A DNA stretch of 64,000 bases from NCBI GenBank assembly GCA_002401455.1, contig NVTE01000005.1, positions 19,182 to 83,181 on the forward strand, read 5' to 3'. Positions 1-8,793 of this stretch are shown here, in pieces (positions within the stretch are counted from its first letter, which is position 1; every line of letters starts with the position of its first letter). The stretch comes from Alphaproteobacteria bacterium (lineage in GTDB: Bacteria; Pseudomonadota; Alphaproteobacteria; Sphingomonadales; Emcibacteraceae). Under the pieces are notes generated by a model. The model did no database searches. It was given only the letters and a program-made list of their open reading frames with translations, and was not told where the DNA came from. Both the position numbers and the translations under genes were made by a program.

Positions 1-1036
1 CCGCCAGCGCCGCCGTCAGACCCTCCGGTGCCCCCCCGGCAAAATTAAGGCCGATCAGGTGTGGGGCCCGGTGGCACTTGTCCGCAACCTTCAAGCCCAT
101 GCCCCTTGCCCGTTCTGCGATGATGTCTGTCAATCCCGACAGATAACCCGCAATAGCCTTTACCCCCCAATTGTTGAGACTTTCCAGGCCGTGAATAGCA
201 ATTGGGGTCATCATGAAATTACTGCGTTCGCCCATGTTAAAGCGACCGGCCCCGGGCAGATATTCCGGCTGATAATCCACCAGCCGGGCGAAATCCTCTG
301 AGCCCTTGCGGGCGATCCAGCCCTCCTCCAGCGGCACCCCCTTCTGATGACGCGGGGCCACATAGACAAAGCCATAACTATAGGGACCCAGCAACCATTT
401 ATAGGTGGCGACAATCATGAAATCCGGATCGACCTCCTGAACCGAGAACGGCATCACGCCCAGCGACTGGGTCAGGTCCAGCACCAGGGCCGCGCCCCGC
501 TCCCGGCAGACCTCACCGACCCGAACCAGATCAACCCGGCTGCCATCGGTCCAATGGACCTGGGGACAGGCGACGATCGCCGTATCCCGATCGATAGCCG
601 CACAGAGCCCGGTGGTCCAGTCCCCATCTTGCGGCCGGGGGATGGTCACGACCTCTGCCTGATGGGATTTGGCCATTTCCTGCCACGGATAGACATTGGA
701 CGGAAACTGATCCGCTAGAACAATAATCTTCTGCCCCGGGGCCAGCGACAGGTTCCGCACCGCAATGGCGATGCCATAAGATACTGATGGGATCACGGCC
801 ACATCCTCAGCCCCCGCCCCGATCATCTGGCCCATCAGGGTGCAGGCCCGGGCCGGTTGGTCAAAGAAATCCGGCACCGTGATCTGCCAGGGACGCATCT
901 TGCCTGCCACCGCCTGCTGGCCTGCCACAGCCCCCGCCTTCAGGATCGGGGACATATAAGCTGAATTGAGATAGGTCACGTCTTCCGGAATATCAAACAG
1001 ATGTTTCTGGCAACTGAAGTCAGGTCGTGAAGCCAT
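1..1036 (-). CDS. Aminotransferase class V-fold PLP-dependent enzyme (3' end beyond window)
   Basis: The frame stays open for 345 codons from an ATG at 1036 to the window edge, so the C-terminus is missing. The fold-type I PLP signature is visible: an Asp in VLDLTQSLG (about D187) that would pair with the pyridine nitrogen, and the Schiff-base Lys in ATYKWLLGPYSYG (about K213). This is the arrangement of the class V group, which includes cysteine desulfurase-like, isopenicillin-N-epimerase-like and kynureninase-like enzymes. The N-terminus (TYLNSAYMSP) also matches this group. The substrate cannot be told from sequence. The gene is divergent from the MAPEG gene across 141 bp. Family confidence is high and the specific reaction unknown. 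Confidence 0.85.
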   Translation of the reverse strand, partial: MASRPDFSCQKHLFDIPEDVTYLNSAYMSPILKAGAVAGQQAVAGKMRPWQITVPDFFDQPARACTLMGQMIGAGAEDVAVIPSVSYGIAIAVRNLSLAPGQKIIVLADQFPSNVYPWQEMAKSHQAEVVTIPRPQDGDWTTGLCAAIDRDTAIVACPQVHWTDGSRVDLVRVGEVCRERGAALVLDLTQSLGVMPFSVQEVDPDFMIVATYKWLLGPYSYGFVYVAPRHQKGVPLEEGWIARKGSEDFARLVDYQPEYLPGAGRFNMGERSNFMMTPIAIHGLESLNNWGVKAIAGYLSGLTDIIAERARGMGLKVADKCHRAPHLIGLNFAGGAPEGLTAALA

Positions 1037-1177
1037 GGCAGGTCCCTTGTTAAATCAAAATCCCTGTCAGATTAGCCACCCCCGGCCGGAAAGCCAAACT
1101 AATTTACTTTTAGGGGATTAATTTGCTATGGTCGGCCCCATCGTAAAAAGGACAATAAAAAAATAAGGAGTTATACC

Positions 1178-1582
1178 TTGAGTATTATCTTTCCCATGGG
1201 CCTGTTGGCCATTTTCACCCTGCTCTATTCTGCTGTGATGATTACTGGCCGCAAGAAAGCCGTCACATCAGGGGATCTGAAAGCCAGCTATTTCAAGGAA
1301 TATAACACCGACACCCCGCCCAGCTATATGCAGAAGGCGACCCGTCAATGGACCAACCTCTATGAGGTCCCGGTACTTTTTTATGCGGTCTGTGCCGCGA
1401 TCCTGGCCCTGCGCCTGGATGATATGATCTTTGTCTATATGGGCTATGTTTTCGTCTCACTGCGCATGGTCCAGGCCTTCATCCACACCACCTACAACAA
1501 TGTCTACCACCGGCTGCTGATCTTCTCCTGCGGCATGATCATTGTTCTGGCCATGTGGGTGCGCCTACTCCTGATGGTCTGA
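1178..1582 (+). CDS. MAPEG family membrane protein
   Basis: A 134-residue integral membrane protein with about four hydrophobic segments. The family pattern is present: RQWTNLYEVPVLFYAVC around residues 47-63, followed by a helix ending in RMVQAFIHTTYNNVYHR. MAPEG proteins (membrane-associated proteins in eicosanoid and glutathione metabolism) include microsomal glutathione transferases, but most bacterial members have no assigned substrate. The start is TTG at 1178, chosen because AAGGAG lies 7 nt upstream and no ATG fits better. It stands alone, converging on the S9 peptidase gene with 18 bp between them. Confidence 0.85.
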   Translation: MSIIFPMGLLAIFTLLYSAVMITGRKKAVTSGDLKASYFKEYNTDTPPSYMQKATRQWTNLYEVPVLFYAVCAAILALRLDDMIFVYMGYVFVSLRMVQAFIHTTYNNVYHRLLIFSCGMIIVLAMWVRLLLMV

Positions 1583-1600
1583 TCAATCTAGGGTCAGGAC

Positions 1601-3544
1601 CTAGAGATATTTCCCGAGGAATTTTTCCACTTCCCGCAGGAACTTGATCCGGTTTACCTCCCGGCTCAGGTGATGATCACCGTCTTTCAGGGTGATGAAT
1701 TTAAGATTTTTCTTGCGCTTTTTCATCTGCTTGGCAAAGGACTTTGAATGGGCATATTCCACCCGCCGGTCATCTGTTCCATGAACCAGAAGAATAGGAA
1801 TATTCAACTCATCCATATGATGATAGGGAGAGATTTCCTCCAGGCTGGTATCATCATCCTTGACGTATTTTTTATAGCGATTGAAGCCAAAGGTATATTT
1901 ACCATCGCGGTAGAATCGCTTCATATCAATAACAGCTGCCCCGGAGACCGAGCATTTGTAAAGGTTCTTTTCCCGGATCGGGGCCTGAAGGGCGGCATAG
2001 CCGCCATAGCTCCAGCCAAAAATACAAATGCGATCCGGGTTAGCGATGCCCTGGTCAATCATCCAGTGGGTGCCGTCATTAATATCGTCCAGCATGGCAT
2101 GGCCCCATTCCGCTTTGCCCCGTCCCTGAAAAGCATCACCATAACCGGTTGATCCCCGGTAATTCATCTGTAACACCGCATAGCCGCTGGTGGTCAGGGC
2201 CTGGACCCAGTGATCATAACCCCAGTGATCCCGGGCAAAAGGCCCGCCGTGGGGCAGAATAATTGTTGGCAGATTTTTGGCCGCTTCCCGTGACACCCCC
2301 TGGGGCAGGGACAAATAAGCCGGAATCATCAACCCGTCCCGTGCTTCATAAGATATGATGTGCATGTCGGACAGTTTGTCAAAATCCACTTTCGGATAGG
2401 GGTCCATCAGAAAACCCAGCTTCCGGGCCTTCAGGTCAAAGAAAAAATAGGTCCCGGGATTTGTCGGTGAAGAGGTCCTGATGATAAATTTTGTTTTATC
2501 TTTGGTGCCACTGGTGATGGAACTATATTCCCCGGGGAAATTTTTAGTCAGCATGGTCTGGATACTTTGTTCGAACGCCTCATAATAGACCACATGCTGT
2601 TTTTCATCGGTATAGGCATGACCAATGACCCGGCCATCCCGGTCCACCAACAGCGTGGTGATATCTACCGTATCACTGACCGCGACCGGGTCAATCACCG
2701 CCTTGGTTTTGGTATCATAAGTATAAATCCCGGTCCGACCTTCATCATCCTTCATCTGAATATAGATAATATGGTTTTCTTCGTGGAAATTTTCAAAGGT
2801 GAAGGGCACATCATTGGCCATGAAATCGCCTCTGATGATGGTTTCAAAACTATCCTTTTCCGAGGGGCGGAAAATAAAATAATCCTTACCATCATCGTTC
2901 TGGGCCATACCAAGACGGATCACGCCATGCCGGTCGGCAAACCACTGTAAAATATTTCTGCGGGCGCCATGGACCCTGACCCGTTTAGCGGTATTGACAT
3001 TGACCTTGAACACATCCGGATACATATACATGCTATTGGTCAGGCCCAGCAGAATATGATCCGGGTCTTCGGGCAGATAGCTGACCACATTATCCTGAAT
3101 CACGGACACCTTGGTGGTCGTTGATTTACCGCCCATGGTTCTGGTGACCTGGCGTCCGACCAGGTTCAGGGGTTTCTTCAGTTGCCAGTCGACGGCAAAT
3201 ATCCGCGTTTCAACAGTTTTCTGGCCATGTCTTTTGCCCACGGCCCGCAACCGGTAGATCAACCGGTCATTGGACACCCAGTGAAAGCCACTGAATTCCC
3301 CCTTGTCAAAGGGCAGGGCATAAAATTCGGGCTTGGCACCGGCGACAATGGACTGGGTTATCAGGGTTTTCCGGCCGTTAATGGTCCGATACGCCGCAAT
3401 ACGATCGCCCTCTGGTGACAACTGAATATTGCTGATCGCGGGCAGAGCCCCCAGCGCTTCCGGTGATACAGACCGCGCCGATGCGGCATGGGCCGGGCCA
3501 TTCGCCAGCACGAGAACCGCCAATAACAAAAGATACTTCACCAT
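1601..3544 (-). CDS. Exported S9-family (prolyl oligopeptidase-type) serine peptidase
   Basis: About 647 residues. The N-terminus MVKYLLLLAVLVLANGPAHA is a Sec signal peptide, so the enzyme should be periplasmic or secreted. A beta-propeller-like region follows, then a C-terminal alpha/beta hydrolase domain. The catalytic Ser is in GWSYGG, the Asp in HGTDDRRV about 80 residues later, and the His in GDHHLS near the C-terminus. The oxyanion-region motif LPHGGPFARDHWGYD is also present. I chose ATG 3544 because AAAAAGGGG lies 9 nt upstream; an in-frame TTG at 3571 would add nine residues. A broken copy of the last 25 codons lies directly upstream (3600-3677). Confidence 0.9.
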   Translation of the reverse strand: MVKYLLLLAVLVLANGPAHAASARSVSPEALGALPAISNIQLSPEGDRIAAYRTINGRKTLITQSIVAGAKPEFYALPFDKGEFSGFHWVSNDRLIYRLRAVGKRHGQKTVETRIFAVDWQLKKPLNLVGRQVTRTMGGKSTTTKVSVIQDNVVSYLPEDPDHILLGLTNSMYMYPDVFKVNVNTAKRVRVHGARRNILQWFADRHGVIRLGMAQNDDGKDYFIFRPSEKDSFETIIRGDFMANDVPFTFENFHEENHIIYIQMKDDEGRTGIYTYDTKTKAVIDPVAVSDTVDITTLLVDRDGRVIGHAYTDEKQHVVYYEAFEQSIQTMLTKNFPGEYSSITSGTKDKTKFIIRTSSPTNPGTYFFFDLKARKLGFLMDPYPKVDFDKLSDMHIISYEARDGLMIPAYLSLPQGVSREAAKNLPTIILPHGGPFARDHWGYDHWVQALTTSGYAVLQMNYRGSTGYGDAFQGRGKAEWGHAMLDDINDGTHWMIDQGIANPDRICIFGWSYGGYAALQAPIREKNLYKCSVSGAAVIDMKRFYRDGKYTFGFNRYKKYVKDDDTSLEEISPYHHMDELNIPILLVHGTDDRRVEYAHSKSFAKQMKKRKKNLKFITLKDGDHHLSREVNRIKFLREVEKFLGKYL

Positions 3545-3599
3545 CCACTTAAACCCCTTTTTTATAAACAAGTTATTTCATCCCACATTTTTTAATTAT

Positions 3600-3677
3600 T
3601 TACAAATATTTTGTCCGAAACTTTTCCATTTCCGTCAGAAATCTTATCCGATGCATTTGTCCACTCAGGTGATGATT
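3600..3677 (-). pseudogene. 3'-terminal remnant of a second S9 peptidase gene
   Basis: Read on the minus strand this stretch gives HHLSGQMHRIRFLTEMEKF, then RTKYL and a stop. The last residues of the intact peptidase are HHLSREVNRIKFLREVEKF, then LGKYL and a stop. The alignment is ungapped, runs to the stop codon, and includes the catalytic His region. Just upstream (3678-3680) is an in-frame TAG, then a terminator hairpin, so nothing else of the gene remains. Inference: a tandem peptidase duplicate was deleted down to its 3' end. Too short to encode a functional product. Confidence 0.75.
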
Positions 3678-3697
3678 CTATCCAGACAGCTCATAAA

Positions 3698-3723
3698 AAA
3701 ACCAGCCTAACCAGGCTGGTTTT
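3698..3723. terminator. Bidirectional intrinsic terminator
   Basis: An 11-bp perfect stem (AAAACCAGCCT / AGGCTGGTTTT) around an AACC loop, with A and T runs on either side so it can work in both directions. On the minus strand it follows arsR and precedes the peptidase remnant. Confidence 0.8.
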
Positions 3724-3817
3724 AATATAATTAGCGATAAGATCACCCCCACAGAAAACCAGTCACAGGCCCATAATTCCCGGGCCTGCCCCCCTGTAAG
3801 GATACATCATTGTCAGG

Positions 3818-4153
3818 TTACATGGCCTGGGCCAGTTCCTCCTGACAAAATAACTCATAGGTCAGAAGCAGCATGGCTTCCACACGAGGGTCTTTGATGC
3901 GGTAAAAAATCTGCTGACTTTCCCGACGCGTTGACACCAGACCTTCTGAGCGCATACGGCTAAGGTGTTGTGACAAAGCGGATTGAGAAATATTGAGATT
4001 TTTTTCCAGATCACCAACACAGGTCTCTTTACCGAGAAGTCGGCTCAAGATCACCAGTCGATTTGAATTTGCCAGAGTTTTAAGAAAATCTGCGGCTTCG
4101 AAAGAATTTAGCTGCAACTTTTCCAAGTCGATTGAATTTGCTAAGTTAGTCAT
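3818..4153 (-). CDS. ArsR/SmtB-family winged-helix transcriptional regulator (BigR/SqrR-like)
   Basis: A 111-residue protein with one ArsR winged helix. LKTLANSNRLVILSRLL is the first helix pair, SQSALSQHLSRMRSEGL the recognition helix, and RRESQQIFYRI the wing. The overall pattern is closest to the BigR/SqrR/YgaV group, which senses sulfide or persulfide through two cysteines. There are two Cys here, C45 (ETCVGDL) and C103 (ELFCQEE). C103 is at the usual place. C45 is shifted about eight residues from the usual ILC position, where this protein has Ser. The metal-site motif ELCVCD is not complete. No target gene is adjacent; the divergent neighbourhood is AT-rich with a palindrome at 4222. 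Confidence 0.88.
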   Translation of the reverse strand: MTNLANSIDLEKLQLNSFEAADFLKTLANSNRLVILSRLLGKETCVGDLEKNLNISQSALSQHLSRMRSEGLVSTRRESQQIFYRIKDPRVEAMLLLTYELFCQEELAQAM

Positions 4154-4221
4154 CCCATTCTACCATATTGTTGAAACTGCCAAGTAATTATTATTTATGT
4201 CTCTTAATTGAAACTTTTTAT

Positions 4222-4238
4222 CTATATTTTTTATATAG
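4222..4238. promoter_or_regulatory. AT-rich palindrome, possible ArsR operator
   Basis: CTATATTTTTTATATAG is a perfect inverted repeat (6-bp arms, 5-bp centre) about 70-85 bp upstream of the arsR start, in the arsR to glpK 3'-end gap. Dimeric ArsR proteins bind short palindromes near their own promoters, so autoregulation is plausible, but AT-rich palindromes also arise by chance. Confidence 0.35.
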
Positions 4239-4290
4239 TCGCATTCTTATATACTACTTTTACTATAGCGGAAAGAAAAAAAACTACCTT

Positions 4291-5781
4291 CTAACGATCA
4301 GAATAATAACATGTTGATCTTACAGCATTATTCCAGTTATTTTTTTGTAAAACAGTATCTTCTGCAACCACTTTAACGCTTGCGACCGAATGATAACGGT
4401 AAAATATTGACATTTTATTAACCCTGTCATACAGCCCGGCCCCGAGCCCGGCGATCAGAGCCACGCCATAGGCCGTGGTCTCAGAAACTCGGGGACGTAT
4501 TACCTCAAGTTGTAATATGTCGGCCAGAAACTGCAACAGCCATTGATTGACAACCATGCCCCCATCGACCTTCAGTATGTCAAAGGATATATTGGCATCC
4601 TGCGCCATGGCGGCCAGTAAGTCTGCCGTTTGGAAAGCAACTGATTCCAGGGCCGCCCGCACGATCTCGGCTTTGCCGGTGGCCCGAGTCAGGCCAAACA
4701 AGGTTCCCCTGGCCTCCGGGGTCCAGTGGGGGGCGCCCAGACCGGTGAAGGCGGGCACCATATAAACCCCGCCGGTACTGTCAATGGACCGGGCCAGCGC
4801 CTCGCAGTCGGCGGCACTGTCAATAATGCCCAGACCATCCCGCAACCATTGAATGGCCGACCCGGCACTGAAAAAACTGCCCTCCAGGGCGTAGGCAACC
4901 TGTCCGCCCATCTGATAGGCGACCGTGGTCAGCAAGCGATTCTGGGAGCTGATGATCTGGTCACCGGTATTCATCATGATGAAACCACCGGTGCCGTAAG
5001 TAGCCTTGATCTGTCCGGGCTCCAGGCAGTCCTGGCCGATCAGGGCCGCCTGCTGATCGCCGGCAATGCCGGTGATGGCCATCTTCTGACCGAACAGCTC
5101 GGCCGGCACATCACCAAAATGATGATCACAGGCATGAACCTCGGGCAACAAGGCCTCTGGGATATCAAACAGCCGAATCAGCTCCGGGTCCCAGGCCATG
5201 TCCCGGATATTAAACAGCAGGGTCCGGGAGGCATTGGTCACATCGGTAGCATGAACCCGACCCCCGGTCAGGTGCCACAGGATAAAACTGTCGAGCGTGC
5301 CAAAGGCCAGTTCGCCCTGCTCCGCCCGCCGACGGACCCCCTCTACATGATCCAGGATCCATTTGATCTTGCTGGCCGAAAAATAGGGGTCGAGCAGCAA
5401 TCCGGTCTTGTCCCTGATGCTCTCCTCATGGCCGTCCTGTTTCAGCTGGCGACAGAGATCAGCGGTCCGGCGGTCCTGCCAGACGATGGCCCGGTGGATC
5501 GGTTCGCCGGTCTTCCGGTCCCAGATCAAGGTTGTTTCCCGCTGATTGGTAATGCCGACCGCCGCGATCGTCTCGCCATCTGGCAGCTTTTTCAGGGCCG
5601 CCGCCACCGTATCGATCACGGTCCGGATAATCTCCATGCCGTCATGCTCGACCCAGCCATCCTCCGGAAAATACTGGGTAATTTCCTGTTGGCAAGTGGC
5701 GACAACGGCACCCTGATCATCGAAAATCATCGCCCGACTGCTGGTGGTGCCCTGATCGATGGCTAAAATATAACGGGTCAT
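4291..5781 (-). CDS. glpK: Glycerol kinase
   Basis: 496 residues, the normal length for GlpK. It phosphorylates glycerol to sn-glycerol 3-phosphate with ATP in the cytoplasm. FGGY-kinase motifs are clear: DQGTTSSRA (phosphate loop, residue 9 on), GWVEHD, WQDRRT (glycerol site), and GLGAPHWTPEARGTLFGLTR in the C-terminal domain. The start is ATG 5781 (MTRYILAIDQ); the frame is open further upstream, but that part lies over the glpD control region and is not kinase. It is divergent from glpD by 73 bp, so product and next enzyme are paired. The last 45 or so residues are unusually AT-rich and diverged, though the W..AV helix is still recognisable. Confidence 0.96.
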   Translation of the reverse strand: MTRYILAIDQGTTSSRAMIFDDQGAVVATCQQEITQYFPEDGWVEHDGMEIIRTVIDTVAAALKKLPDGETIAAVGITNQRETTLIWDRKTGEPIHRAIVWQDRRTADLCRQLKQDGHEESIRDKTGLLLDPYFSASKIKWILDHVEGVRRRAEQGELAFGTLDSFILWHLTGGRVHATDVTNASRTLLFNIRDMAWDPELIRLFDIPEALLPEVHACDHHFGDVPAELFGQKMAITGIAGDQQAALIGQDCLEPGQIKATYGTGGFIMMNTGDQIISSQNRLLTTVAYQMGGQVAYALEGSFFSAGSAIQWLRDGLGIIDSAADCEALARSIDSTGGVYMVPAFTGLGAPHWTPEARGTLFGLTRATGKAEIVRAALESVAFQTADLLAAMAQDANISFDILKVDGGMVVNQWLLQFLADILQLEVIRPRVSETTAYGVALIAGLGAGLYDRVNKMSIFYRYHSVASVKVVAEDTVLQKNNWNNAVRSTCYYSDR

Positions 5782-5794
5782 AGGATGCTCACGG

Positions 5795-5823
5795 TTGTCA
5801 AATGGCTCATAAGCCTTACTATA
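5795..5823 (+). promoter_or_regulatory. Possible sigma-70 promoter of glpD
   Basis: TTGTCA at 5795-5800 and ACTATA at 5818-5823 with 17 bp between, 31 bp upstream of the glpD start. A moderate match in the right place. No GlpR site was recognised. Confidence 0.35.
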
Positions 5824-5854
5824 CAGACTGAACGCTAACTGTTGGGAAATAATA

Positions 5855-7336
5855 ATGACAGCTGAGTATGACCTGTTGATCATTGGCGGCGGCATTAACG
5901 GCACCGGCATCGCCCGGGACGCCGCCGGCCGCGGCCTGAAGGTCCTTCTGGTCGAGCGCGATGACCTGGCGTCGGCGACCTCGTCCCGCAGCACCAAACT
6001 GATTCACGGCGGCTTGCGCTATCTGGAATATTATGAATTCCTGCTGGTCCGCAAGGCGCTCACTGAGCGGGAGATCCTGCTGAAGGCCGCGCCCCATATC
6101 ATCCATCCCATGAAGTTCATCCTGCCCCATGAGAAGCATCTGCGGCCCAAATGGCTGATCCGGCTCGGGCTGTTCCTCTATGATCATCTGGGCATGCGCA
6201 AAACCCTAGGCCGGTCCCGGCAGATCGCCATTAATGCCACTGAATCCGGCAACCCGCTGAAAGACCACTTTACCGATGGCTTCACCTATTATGACTGTAC
6301 GGTCGACGATGCCCGGCTGGTGGTACTGACCGCCCTTGATGCCCGGGACCAGGGCGCGGAAATCCTGACCCGCACCACATTCCTCACGGCACAGAATAAA
6401 GGCGATCACTGGCAGGCCCAGCTCTCCGGCGGCCGTCAGGTCACCGCCCGGGTGATGATCAATGCCGCCGGCCCCTGGGTGTCCGATATCATTGATGACG
6501 GCCTGTCCCTGCCCGCCCATAACCGCCTGCGCCTGATCAAGGGCAGCCATATCATCGTGCCGAAACTGTTTGACGGTGAGGCCGCCTATATCCTGCAGAA
6601 CGGCGATGGCCGGATTATCTTTGCCATCCCTTATGAAGATGATTTTACCCTGATCGGCACCACCGATGTCGCCTTTGACGGTGACCCGGCACAGGTCACC
6701 ATATCCACGGCAGAAATCGACTATCTGTGTCAGCATATCAATCAGTATTTCAAACCGACGCTCCCCCATGGTCAGCCCCTATCGGCATCCGATGTGGTCA
6801 GCCATTATGCCGGGGTCCGGCCGTTGTATGATGACGCGACCCAGGAAGCCAGTGCCGTCACCCGGGATTATGTCCTGGCCCTGCGCGAAGATGCCGGAGC
6901 CCCCCTGCTGTCAGTTTTTGGCGGCAAGATCACCACCTACCGCCATCTGGCGGAAAAAGCCCTAGAGCGGCTGGCGGAATTTTTCCCGACCATGGCCGAT
7001 CCCTGGACCGGCCAGGCTCGCCTGCCCGGCGGGGACATTGATGACTGGGATCAATTCCTCCTAGAGCAGAAGGCCAGCTATCCGGAACTTGAGCCGGCAT
7101 TATGCGCCCGCTATGCCCGGCTTTATGGTCGGCGTATGGAGCAGATGCTCACCACCCGGCGGGACGATACCAAACTGATCGGCCCCGGACTGTATGATTA
7201 TGAAGTGGAATTTCTGATCCGGACCGAATGGGCGCGGACGGCCGAAGATATTTTATGGCGCAGAACCAAATTGGGCCTCACCTGGTCTGACACAGATGTG
7301 GCCCAATTAGAAAAGTGGTTGACAGAGCACAGGTAA
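5855..7336 (+). CDS. glpD: FAD-dependent glycerol-3-phosphate dehydrogenase (aerobic)
   Basis: 493 residues. It oxidises sn-glycerol 3-phosphate to dihydroxyacetone phosphate at the inner membrane and passes electrons to quinone. The N-terminal FAD dinucleotide fold (LLIIGGGINGTGIARDAAGRG) and the family signature STKLIHGGLRYLE (residues 46-58) are intact. The later GSHIIVPK and LSVFGGKITTYR motifs also match GlpD/GlpA. GGGAAATAATA precedes the ATG. With divergent glpK it forms a complete glycerol catabolic pair; no glycerol facilitator gene (glpF) is in the window. It converges on lpdA with only 20 bp between the stop codons. Confidence 0.96.
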   Translation: MTAEYDLLIIGGGINGTGIARDAAGRGLKVLLVERDDLASATSSRSTKLIHGGLRYLEYYEFLLVRKALTEREILLKAAPHIIHPMKFILPHEKHLRPKWLIRLGLFLYDHLGMRKTLGRSRQIAINATESGNPLKDHFTDGFTYYDCTVDDARLVVLTALDARDQGAEILTRTTFLTAQNKGDHWQAQLSGGRQVTARVMINAAGPWVSDIIDDGLSLPAHNRLRLIKGSHIIVPKLFDGEAAYILQNGDGRIIFAIPYEDDFTLIGTTDVAFDGDPAQVTISTAEIDYLCQHINQYFKPTLPHGQPLSASDVVSHYAGVRPLYDDATQEASAVTRDYVLALREDAGAPLLSVFGGKITTYRHLAEKALERLAEFFPTMADPWTGQARLPGGDIDDWDQFLLEQKASYPELEPALCARYARLYGRRMEQMLTTRRDDTKLIGPGLYDYEVEFLIRTEWARTAEDILWRRTKLGLTWSDTDVAQLEKWLTEHR

Positions 7337-7356
7337 CCGGCTCTGACTAAGTGTTC

Positions 7357-8763
7357 TTACATATGGATAGCGCGACCATCTGTGGCCATGGCGGCTTCGC
7401 GCACGGCTTCGGTTTCGGTCGGATGGGCATGACAGGTATAGGCCAGGTCCTCGGCCGTGATGCCTTTTTCAACAGCGAGCGTCAGTTCGGCAATCATGTT
7501 TCCGGCATCGGCACCAATGATATGGGCCCCCAGAATCTTGTCTGACAGCGCGCAGGTGAGGATTTTAACAAACCCGTCAGTCTGGCGGTTGGCTTTGGCC
7601 CGGCTGTTGGCGGTGAAGGGGAATTTGCCGACTACATAGGCGGTGCCCGCTTCTTTCAGGGCTTCTTCGGTCTTGCCGACACTGGCCACCTCAGGCATGG
7701 TATAGATCACCCCCGGGATGGCGTCATAATTGACGTGACCGGCAAAACCGGCAATGATTTCCGCCACGGCCGTGCCTTCATCTTCGGCTTTATGGGCCAG
7801 CATCGCGCCGCGCACCACATCACCGATGGCATAAATGCCCGCGACATTGGTCTGGAAGTGACCATCAATGTCCACCTGACCCCGGTCATTGACCGTAACC
7901 CCGGCCTCCTGCAGACCGAGACCTTCGGTATAGGGCCGACGGCCCACGGCGACCAGAACCACATCACATTTGATCTGTTCCGCGTCACCACCGGCGGCGG
8001 GTTCAACCGCGACGGTCAGGCCGCTTTTGGTTTTCTTAACCCCGGTAACTTTCGATTTGAGCTTGAACTTGAAGCCTTGTTTTTTCAGGATGCGGGCAAA
8101 GGTCTTGCTGACCTCGCCGTCCATTTCGGGGGTAATCCGGTCCATATATTCGACAACGGTTACGTCTGAGCCCAGACGCTGCCAGACCGAGCCCATCTCA
8201 AGGCCGATCACACCGGCGCCAATGACGACCATATGTTTTGGCACTGTCGGCAGGCTGAGCGCCCCGGTGGAGGAGACAATCTGCTGCTCGTCAATGTCGA
8301 TGCCGGGCAGGTTGGCCACATCAGAACCAGTGGCGATGACAATATTCTTCGCCGCCAGAAGACGTTCGCCGCCGGCCGTCAGGTCAACCTTGACCGACCC
8401 TTTAGCCAGAATAGTGCCGCGGCCTTCGATATACGCGACCTTGTTCTTTTTCAGCAGGTAAGCCACGCCATCGGTCAGGCCCTTGACGGTCTCATCTTTC
8501 GAGGCCATCAGTTCCGCAATGTCGATGGTTACCTTGCCGGTTTTAATGCCGAATTTAGCCATGCCGTGGCTGGCTTCCGCGAACAGTTCAGAGGCATGGA
8601 GCAGAGCCTTTGACGGCATACAGCCCACATTGAGACAGGTCCCGCCCAACGCGCCGCGCATTTCAACGCAAGCCACTTTCAGGCCCAGCTGTGCTGCCCG
8701 GATGGCACAGACATAACCGCCCGGACCGCCACCAATGATAACCACATCAAAATTATCAGACAT
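7357..8763 (-). CDS. lpdA: Dihydrolipoyl dehydrogenase (E3)
   Basis: 468 residues, full length. It reoxidises dihydrolipoamide on the E2 core using FAD and NAD+. The FAD fold is at the N-terminus ([19 protein letters not shown]). The redox disulfide is C43/C48 in [15 protein letters not shown]. The NAD fold is [14 protein letters not shown], and the His/Glu pair of the partner subunit is in HAHPTETE (H447, E452). It is the last gene of the mdh-suc block, 30 bp after sucB, so it is most likely the E3 of the 2-oxoglutarate dehydrogenase complex. Confidence 0.96.
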   Translation of the reverse strand: MSDNFDVVIIGGGPGGYVCAIRAAQLGLKVACVEMRGALGGTCLNVGCMPSKALLHASELFAEASHGMAKFGIKTGKVTIDIAELMASKDETVKGLTDGVAYLLKKNKVAYIEGRGTILAKGSVKVDLTAGGERLLAAKNIVIATGSDVANLPGIDIDEQQIVSSTGALSLPTVPKHMVVIGAGVIGLEMGSVWQRLGSDVTVVEYMDRITPEMDGEVSKTFARILKKQGFKFKLKSKVTGVKKTKSGLTVAVEPAAGGDAEQIKCDVVLVAVGRRPYTEGLGLQEAGVTVNDRGQVDIDGHFQTNVAGIYAIGDVVRGAMLAHKAEDEGTAVAEIIAGFAGHVNYDAIPGVIYTMPEVASVGKTEEALKEAGTAYVVGKFPFTANSRAKANRQTDGFVKILTCALSDKILGAHIIGADAGNMIAELTLAVEKGITAEDLAYTCHAHPTETEAVREAAMATDGRAIHM

Positions 8764-8793
8764 TTTTATTCCACTCTCTATTTTTATAGAAAT

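Noticed and set aside
1588..1604. CTAGG-N7-CCTAG hairpin between MAPEG and S9 genes as a terminator
   Set aside because: Only a 5-bp stem, no T-run, and it overlaps a stop codon.
4726..5766. A 346-codon open frame on the plus strand opposite glpK
   Set aside because: Its codons mirror the GlpK frame, it has no domain, no ribosome site, and glpK is certain.
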